Below are positions 1 through 4,494 of a stretch of DNA of 6,090 bases, piece by piece; position 1 is the first letter of the stretch, and the number at the start of each line of letters is the position of its first letter. Below the pieces are notes generated by a model. The model was not told the origin of the DNA and ran no database searches. It was given only the letters and a program-made list of their open reading frames with translations. The stretch lies in assembly GCA_023388035.1 (NCBI GenBank), contig JAEWGY010000012.1:1-6090 (forward strand). The letters are read 5' to 3'. This DNA is from Bacillota bacterium. GTDB lineage: Bacteria > Bacillota_I > Bacilli_A > Erysipelotrichales > Erysipelotrichaceae. Position numbers and translations under genes: made by a program.

Positions 1-18
1 TAATACAAAAAATCACTA

Positions 19-61
19 TTGGGGAACTTTATGTATGTTAACCTATAAATTTATTCCCCAA
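19..61. repeat. Inverted repeat TTGGGGAA / TTCCCCAA
   Basis: Two perfect 8-base arms (19-26 and 54-61) flank 27 AT-rich bases that contain a GTTAAC palindrome at 37-42. G runs stand out in such AT-rich DNA. No T-tract follows the second arm, so it is not a typical intrinsic terminator. It could be an operator, a structured RNA or a relic of a mobile-element end. Bases 1-60 contain no recognisable coding sequence. Confidence 0.4.
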
Positions 62-65
62 ATAT

Positions 66-96
66 AAGGGCATCTACTAAAAAGTAGGTGCTTTTT
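66..96 (+). terminator. Rho-independent terminator
   Basis: The stem GCATCTACT (70-78) pairs with AGTAGGTGC (83-91) around an AAAA loop, with one G:U pair. It is followed by TTTTT (92-96). The A/G bases at 66-69 can pair with part of the T-tract and lengthen the stem. It would end transcription coming from upstream of the window, just before the ribosome binding site of the portal remnant. Hairpins of this kind are common between phage genes. Confidence 0.7.
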
Positions 97-108
97 GATA
101 AAAAAATT

Positions 109-114
109 AGGAGG
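109..114 (+). promoter_or_regulatory. Shine-Dalgarno site of the portal remnant
   Basis: A perfect AGGAGG lies 7 bases before the ATG at 122. It shows that the remnant that follows was once a normally translated gene start and not chance similarity. Confidence 0.6.
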
Positions 115-121
115 AAATGAA

Positions 122-270
122 ATGGGAATAATAAGTGGTTTATTTAAAGCAGAGATAAGCCTACAAATAGAACGAATGGAAGTGCATATAGTTTCCTTAT
201 GGGTGGTTTAACATCAGGAAGAAGAGTGGATGAACGCTTAGCTCAATTGATCTATTTAAAGTACTTATGT
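122..270 (+). pseudogene. 5' remnant of a phage portal protein gene (HK97 type), frameshifted
   Basis: Translation from ATG 122 gives MGIISGLFKA and then runs into an unrelated short tail ending at TAA 209-211. Shifting frame near 149-151 (one base missing) gives RDKPTNRTNGSAYSF and then GGLTSGRRVDER. This closely resembles the N-terminus I recall for HK97-family portal proteins of Bacillota siphophages (a short MG..LF start, RDKP.NRT.GS.Y.F, GG.TSG..V.ER). These proteins form the dodecameric DNA gate at the capsid vertex. After VDER the likeness fades: only a Tyr-x-Cys pair at 262-270 sits where the family has V-Y-x-C. About 50 of the usual roughly 400 residues remain, so the gene is dead. 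A good Shine-Dalgarno site precedes it. The assignment rests on remembered family motifs, not on a search. Confidence 0.62.
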
Positions 271-416
271 GATCTACTGTTTTTACAAGTAATATTTCGT
301 TTAATAAATACCATAGATATAAGATAATGATTAAATGATAACTAAAGCTATATTAGATAAGATTCTTCATTACTCATATTTATTTAATATCATAGATTCA
401 TAATATAAGATAAAAG
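270..416. repeat. Diverged direct repeat (two copies)
   Basis: Copy 1 (about 270-331) and copy 2 (about 354-416) share the order TTTAATA, CATAGAT, ATAAGATAA, with small gaps between the blocks and weaker likeness before them. The offset is about 80-90 bases. Copy 2 is part of the IstB-like remnant, so copy 1 may be an older duplicate of the same tail: its frame reads LINTIDIR where copy 2 reads LFNIIDS. Both copies are AT-rich, so some likeness could be chance. Confidence 0.35.
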
Positions 417-478
417 ATGAATTAAATCCTAAAAACTTAAGAACACTTAATGGAAACAAATTGGGTAAATTGTTTTGA
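335..478 (+). pseudogene. C-terminal remnant of an IstB/DnaC-like transposition ATPase
   Basis: The frame from 335 reads ITKAILDKILHYSYLFNIIDS, then a stop (TAA 401-403), then in the same frame YKIKDELN, ending at TGA 476-478. IstB, the ATP-dependent helper of IS21-family transposases, ends in a pattern I recall as AILDRLLHHS..INI.GDSYR.K. The match spans the stop, as if one extra TAA-containing triplet had been gained at TCATAATATAAG. The Walker A and B parts of IstB are absent, and no istA-like transposase or clear IS end is visible, so this is only a tail. A phage DnaC-type helicase loader of the same AAA+ group is an alternative. The residues after about 440 (KNLRTLNGN) are not recognised. 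Confidence 0.48.
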
Positions 479-615
479 ATTTTATAACTCTATCATCTAT
501 TTATGGAAAATCATATCATCAATTCGTCACTTATCCAAAGACTGGTGAAAAGAACCCTTATATATTATTGTTTCATTTAAATTTCAGTTTTAATTTTTTT
601 CGCAATATACGCTAG
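469..615 (+). other. Unassigned open stretch in intergenic relic region
   Basis: A 48-codon open frame between stops (TAA 466-468 and TAG 613-615) encodes a stretch containing SSIYGKSYHQFVTYPKTGEK, followed by a Phe/Leu/Asn-rich tail. The middle part (Tyr, Pro, Lys, Thr, Gly, Glu, with little codon bias toward AAA/ATT) looks more protein-like than the surrounding sequence. There is no ATG or Shine-Dalgarno site at its start. I do not recognise it. It may be another fragment of the decayed mobile element, or chance. The rest of 479-640 holds nothing I can assign. Confidence 0.2.
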
Positions 616-648
616 CAATTGTCTTTATCACTTATTTTAAGATCATTG

Positions 649-684
649 CTAAACGCTTAATCATTATAGTGTTTAGTCTTTTTT
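649..684 (+). terminator. Rho-independent terminator upstream of uvrB
   Basis: CTAAACGCT (649-657) pairs with AGTGTTTAG (668-676) with one G:U pair and a 10-base loop, followed by TCTTTTTT (677-684). It would isolate uvrB from transcription of the relic region. It leaves the TATAAT box at 688-693 as the obvious start for uvrB transcription. Confidence 0.7.
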
Positions 685-687
685 GTT

Positions 688-693
688 TATAAT
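688..693 (+). promoter_or_regulatory. -10 box (TATAAT) of the uvrB promoter, possibly leaderless
   Basis: This is a perfect TATAAT directly after a terminator T-tract, with TG at 684-685, one base off the extended -10 position. No convincing -35 hexamer is found at 15-19 bases upstream. The box ends 7 bases before the uvrB ATG, so transcription would start at or next to the start codon. No LexA/DinR-type box (GAAC...GTTC) is seen nearby. Confidence 0.5.
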
Positions 694-700
694 ATTGATA

Positions 701-2662
701 ATGGAAAAATTTAAATTAAAAGCTGATTTCAATTTAATGGCTGATCAGATAAGTGCCTGTGAGAGTTTAGTAAAGGGTATTAAAGAAAATAAAAGAGTGC
801 AAGTACTACTAGGAGCTACTGGTACAGGTAAGACCTTTACTATAGCTAATGTCATTGCAAGAGTGAATAAACCAGCATTGATTTTTGCTCATAATAAAAC
901 CTTAGCAGGACAATTATATAGTGAATTTAAGGAGCTTTTTCCTGAGAATCATGTTGAATATTTCGTATCTAATTTTGATTACTACCAACCCGAAGCCTAC
1001 ATTCCTAAATCGGATACTTATATTGAAAAATCTTCACAGACTAATGATGAGTTAGATATGCTTAGAATGGCAGCTTATAATGCTGCTTTAAGACATAGGG
1101 ATACTATTATTATTGCTTCAGTAGCTTGTATATATGGTTCAGGTGATCCAGAAAGTTATGAAAACATGTTTTTCTCAATTAAAGTAGGTCAAATCTTTCC
1201 CCGAAATGACTTTCTTAAAAGATTAGTTGAACTACAATATCATCGAAATGATCTTGATAGTATTAGAGGTAGTTTTAAGGTTAGGGGTGATAGTGTTGAA
1301 ATATTCTTAGGACATCGTGATGATTTATTACTAAGGGTAGAATTTTTTGATGATGAAATTGAAAGAATTTTAGAAATAGAACCTACTAGTAAAAAGATTA
1401 AAAATGCTTATAAATTATATAATATCTTTCCAGCTCAAGCCTATAGTAGGGAGAAAAAAGATATTCTTAGAGCCTGTGATGATATCGAAAAGGAACTAGC
1501 ACAAAGACTTGAGTATTTTAAAGAAAATAATTTATTAGTTGAATATGAAAGATTAAAGAATAAAACTAATTATGATTTAGAAACCTTAAGAGAGGTAGGT
1601 TATTGTCAGGGCATTGAAAATTATTCAATGCATATTGATAATCGTAAACCAGGTGAAAGACCATATAATCTATTTGATTATTTTAAGAATGATTTTTTAC
1701 TAATTGTTGATGAATCGCATCAATCTTTACCACAAATAAGGGCGATGTATGGTGGTGATCGTTCACGTAAGGAAACCCTTGTGAAATATGGTTTCCGTCT
1801 TCCTAGTGCCTTAGAAAATCGACCAATGCGATTTGAAGAATTTGAAGAAATATATCCTAATGCCATCTTTATTTCTGCCACCCCTGGTGATTATGAACTA
1901 AATTTAGTGAATAATAAGGTAATCGAACAAATTATTAGACCTACTGGACTAGTTGATCCAACCATTGAAGTTCGATCTAGTAAAAATCAAATCAGTGATT
2001 TATTTATAGAATTAGATAAACAGATTGCGATTAAAGAAAGAGTTTTAATCACTGTCGCAACAGTAAATATGGCTAAGCAATTAGTTAATGAACTGCAAAA
2101 GTTTAATTATAAGGCAATCTATTTACACCATGAAGATAAGACCTTAGAAAGGATTGAAAAGGTTAATGATTTAAGAAGGGGTAAATATGATATTTTAGTT
2201 GGTATTAATCTTTTAAGAGAAGGCCTTGATATTCCAGAGGTTTCACTTGTATGTATTATGGATGCAGATTATGAAGGATTTTTAAGATCAACAAGATCCT
2301 TAATTCAGATTATTGGAAGAGCAGCTAGAAATAAAAATGGTAGGGTTATTATGTATGCTGATAAGATTAGTGATTCAATGCAAGAAGCAATAGACGAAAC
2401 CAATCGTCGTCGTAAAATTCAATTAGCCTATAATGAGAAGCATAATATAATTCCTAAATCAGTAAGTAAACCAATTAGAGAGAATATTCATTCAAAGGAG
2501 AGTAAAAGAGAACTTGAGCTTTATCGTAAAACTAAGGATAAAAAAGCTTTAAGTGAATTAATTAAGGATTTAGAGAAAGAAATGAAGGAAGCAGCAAGTC
2601 AAATGGACTTTGAAAGAGCTATTGAATTAAGAGATATTATTCATGAACTTAAGGCTTCTTAA
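701..2662 (+). CDS. uvrB: UvrABC system protein B (excinuclease subunit UvrB)
   Basis: UvrB is the damage-verifying helicase-fold subunit of nucleotide excision repair. It is loaded on DNA by UvrA and then recruits UvrC for the incisions. At 653 residues it is full length. It shows Walker A GATGTGKT (38-45), the beta-hairpin YFVSNFDYYQPEAY (87-100), Walker B DESH (337-340), SATP (392-395), GINLLREGLD (501-510), QIIGRAAR (536-543) and the C-terminal UVR motif that binds UvrC (about 617-652, with MDFERAIELRD). I chose ATG 701 because the family begins M.KF.L; the TTG codons at 683 and 695 lie in or near the terminator and -10 box. There is no Shine-Dalgarno site. Several near-invariant positions differ: N91-F92 where most homologues have Tyr-Tyr, LHHEDKT in place of LHSEIKT, and DADYEGFLRSTRS in place of [13 protein letters not shown]. 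uvrA is not adjacent. It is probably cotranscribed with the transketolase genes 27 bases downstream. Confidence 0.97.
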   Translation: MEKFKLKADFNLMADQISACESLVKGIKENKRVQVLLGATGTGKTFTIANVIARVNKPALIFAHNKTLAGQLYSEFKELFPENHVEYFVSNFDYYQPEAYIPKSDTYIEKSSQTNDELDMLRMAAYNAALRHRDTIIIASVACIYGSGDPESYENMFFSIKVGQIFPRNDFLKRLVELQYHRNDLDSIRGSFKVRGDSVEIFLGHRDDLLLRVEFFDDEIERILEIEPTSKKIKNAYKLYNIFPAQAYSREKKDILRACDDIEKELAQRLEYFKENNLLVEYERLKNKTNYDLETLREVGYCQGIENYSMHIDNRKPGERPYNLFDYFKNDFLLIVDESHQSLPQIRAMYGGDRSRKETLVKYGFRLPSALENRPMRFEEFEEIYPNAIFISATPGDYELNLVNNKVIEQIIRPTGLVDPTIEVRSSKNQISDLFIELDKQIAIKERVLITVATVNMAKQLVNELQKFNYKAIYLHHEDKTLERIEKVNDLRRGKYDILVGINLLREGLDIPEVSLVCIMDADYEGFLRSTRSLIQIIGRAARNKNGRVIMYADKISDSMQEAIDETNRRRKIQLAYNEKHNIIPKSVSKPIRENIHSKESKRELELYRKTKDKKALSELIKDLEKEMKEAASQMDFERAIELRDIIHELKAS

Positions 2663-2689
2663 TATGTTAGAATATTAACAGAGGTAAAT

Positions 2690-3514
2690 ATGAACATAGA
2701 GGAACTTAAAAAACATTCTATAAATATTCGTCGTAATATTATTAAAATGGTCAGTAGTGCTAAAAGTGGTCATCCTGGTGGATCATTAAGTGCTACTGAT
2801 ATATTAACTGTATTATTCTTCGAAAAGATGAATATCAATAAAGAAAATGCTAATTCTAATAAAAGAGACCGTTTTGTCTTAAGTAAGGGTCATGCTTCAC
2901 CAGTTCTATATGCAACCTTATTTGAGAAAGGTATAATAAATGAGGATTTAAGCACTTTTAGACAACTTAATTCTAATTTACAGGGTCATCCTAGTATGCA
3001 TAAATTACCAGGCATTGACATGTCTACTGGATCTTTAGGTCAAGGTATCTCTACAGCTGTAGGAATGGCTATTGCGAATAAACTTGATAATAACGATCAT
3101 AAAGTTTATGCTTTAATTGGTGATGGTGAATCTCAAGAGGGTTTAGTTTGGGAAGCATTAATGGCTGCCAGTCATTTTAAATTAAATAATCTTTGTATTA
3201 TTCTTGATTTCAATCATCTTCAAATAGATGGTGAGATTGAAAAGGTTATGAATCCTACTCCTTTTGATGAAAAATTCAGGGCTTTTGGTTTAAATGTTAA
3301 GATTATAGATGGTCATAATTATGAAGAAATTAGTGAAACATTTGATGAATTTATTAATAACAATTTAGACAAACCAACAATTATTATCGCTAATACTATA
3401 AAAGGTAAGGGAGTATCTTTTATGGAAAATAAATACGAATGGCATGGAAGTAGTCCTAATGAGGAAGAAACTAAGTTAGCATTAAGTGAATTATGTTTAA
3501 AGGAGAATAGCTAG
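2690..3514 (+). CDS. Transketolase, N-terminal subunit (split enzyme)
   Basis: This is the thiamine-diphosphate-binding half of a two-gene transketolase, which moves two-carbon units between sugar phosphates in the non-oxidative pentose phosphate pathway. It has 274 residues, normal for this subunit. Visible motifs are SGHPGGSLSATD (26-37), KGHASP (66-71), the substrate/cofactor loop GHPSMHKLPGIDMSTGSLGQG (two blocks, 99-119), and the ThDP/Mg motif GDG (144-146) ending at N175 in DFN. KGKGVSFMENKYEWHG lies near the C-terminus (238-253). The start is supported by AGAGGT at 2680-2685, 4 bases before ATG. A weak TGTTA...TAACA inverted repeat precedes that site. Its stop codon directly abuts the start of the C-terminal half. 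A specialised sugar transketolase cannot be excluded from sequence alone, but no sugar-uptake genes are nearby. Confidence 0.94.
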   Translation: MNIEELKKHSINIRRNIIKMVSSAKSGHPGGSLSATDILTVLFFEKMNINKENANSNKRDRFVLSKGHASPVLYATLFEKGIINEDLSTFRQLNSNLQGHPSMHKLPGIDMSTGSLGQGISTAVGMAIANKLDNNDHKVYALIGDGESQEGLVWEALMAASHFKLNNLCIILDFNHLQIDGEIEKVMNPTPFDEKFRAFGLNVKIIDGHNYEEISETFDEFINNNLDKPTIIIANTIKGKGVSFMENKYEWHGSSPNEEETKLALSELCLKENS

Positions 3515-4444
3515 ATGGCACAAGAATTAAGAAATGCTTATGGTTTAAGTTTAGCTAAACTTGTTAAGGAAAATGACAAGATCATTGTATTAGATGCTGA
3601 TCTTACTAAATCAACTAAAACAATTGAAGCTAAGAAAATAGACCCTAATAGACATATTAATGCTGGAATTGCTGAATGCAATATGATGGGAATGGCTGCA
3701 GGTCTTGCAGCGAGTGATAAAATTGTTTTCGCTTCTTCTTTTGCGATGTTTGCAAGTGGCAGAGCCTATGAAATTATCAGAAATAGTATCTGTTATCCTA
3801 ATCTTAATGTTAAAATAGCGGCTACCCACGCTGGATTATGTGTAGGTGAGGATGGTGCATCACATCAATGTATTGAAGATATTGCTTTAATGAGGGCTAT
3901 TCCTAATATGCAGGTTTTTGTACCTAGTGATCAATATATGTGCGCTAAATTAATTGAATATGTAAGTAGCATTAAAGGACCTTGTTATATCAGGATGGGT
4001 AGAGGTAAGGTTGATGATATTTATGATGAAAATACTAATTTTGATTTCACTAAAGTAAATGTTGTAAGAAAAGGAGCTAAAGTATTAATCTTTGCCTGTG
4101 GCTTAATGGTACAAGAAGCACTTAAAGCAAGCACTTTACTTGAAAAGGAAGGTATAAATCCTACGATTGTGGATGTATGTAGTATCAAGCCTATTGATGC
4201 TAAGGGTATAATTAACCTAGCTAGTGAGCATGATTATATTTTCACCTTAGAGGAGCATAATATCTATGGTGGCTTATTCTCTGCTATTAGTGAGGTATTA
4301 AGTGCTAATTTACCTAAAAAAATTAAAGCCTTAGCTGTTAATGATGTTTTTGGTGAAAGTGGTAAAATGCTTGATGTTTTAAAAAAATATCAAATGCATT
4401 ATGAGGATGTTTATAAATTAATTAAAGAAGAAATAGGATGCTAA
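3515..4444 (+). CDS. Transketolase, C-terminal subunit (split enzyme)
   Basis: This half carries the pyrimidine-binding domain and the C-terminal domain, completing the active site with the preceding gene product (309 residues, typical). It shows INAGIAECNMMGMAAGLA (48-65), where E54 is the expected cofactor-activating glutamate, then GEDGASHQ (111-118), IRMGRGKV (159-166), EEHNIYGG (246-253) and FGESGKM (279-285). The ATG follows the TAG stop of the N-terminal gene with no gap (TAGATG). AGGAG at 3501-3505 lies 9 bases upstream inside the end of the first gene, so the two halves are probably translated in a coupled way at similar levels. The related DXP synthase is a single longer protein, so it is unlikely here. 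The last codons lie inside the terminator hairpin stem. Confidence 0.94.
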   Translation: MAQELRNAYGLSLAKLVKENDKIIVLDADLTKSTKTIEAKKIDPNRHINAGIAECNMMGMAAGLAASDKIVFASSFAMFASGRAYEIIRNSICYPNLNVKIAATHAGLCVGEDGASHQCIEDIALMRAIPNMQVFVPSDQYMCAKLIEYVSSIKGPCYIRMGRGKVDDIYDENTNFDFTKVNVVRKGAKVLIFACGLMVQEALKASTLLEKEGINPTIVDVCSIKPIDAKGIINLASEHDYIFTLEEHNIYGGLFSAISEVLSANLPKKIKALAVNDVFGESGKMLDVLKKYQMHYEDVYKLIKEEIGC

Positions 4445-4460
4445 GCATCCTATTTACTTT
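4431..4460 (+). terminator. Terminator hairpin enclosing the stop codon of the transketolase gene
   Basis: AAATAGGATGC (4431-4441) and GCATCCTATTT (4445-4455) are perfectly complementary over 11 bases. The 3-base loop TAA is the stop codon of the upstream gene. The following ACTTT is a weak T-tract. Read on the opposite strand, the preceding AAAGAAGAAAT gives a T-rich tail, so it could end transcription in both directions. The 5' arm encodes the last residues Ile-Gly-Cys. Confidence 0.65.
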
Positions 4461-4486
4461 ACTAATTAGTTAAATTATGTTTTAAT
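4458..4486 (+). promoter_or_regulatory. Candidate promoter of recJ-apt, extended -10 type
   Basis: A -35-like TTTACT (4458-4463) lies 17 bases before TTTAAT (4481-4486), a 5/6 match to the -10 consensus. TGT at 4478-4480 supplies an extended -10 (TGn). It lies right after the transketolase terminator and 8 bases before the recJ ATG, so the transcript would start at about 4493-4495. AT-richness makes chance matches possible. Confidence 0.5.
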
Positions 4487-4494
4487 CTTAAGGT

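Noticed and set aside
122..211. 29-codon open frame from ATG 122 as a genuine small gene
   Set aside because: Its tail has no protein likeness, while the neighbouring frame continues the portal pattern. It is better explained as a frameshifted pseudogene.
1..640. CRISPR array, tRNA or other RNA gene in the gene-free region
   Set aside because: No regularly spaced repeats, cloverleaf or T-loop motif (GTTCGA-type) were found. The only repeat is a two-copy diverged one.
683..700. TTG start giving uvrB six extra N-terminal residues
   Set aside because: It sits in the terminator T-tract and -10 box, has no ribosome site, and the family begins at the M.KF.L of ATG 701.
600..700. SOS/LexA operator for uvrB
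   Set aside because: No GAAC-N4-GTTC type palindrome is present. The AAAC...GTTT symmetry here is the terminator stem.
2665..2680. TGTTA...TAACA inverted repeat between uvrB and transketolase as a terminator or operator
   Set aside because: The stem is only 5 AT-rich base pairs with no T-tract. It is too weak to separate from chance in such AT-rich sequence.
3611..3829. 72-codon open frame on the minus strand inside the C-terminal transketolase gene
   Set aside because: It lies wholly within a clearly coding, well-conserved gene, has no recognisable motifs or ribosome site, and is a shadow frame.
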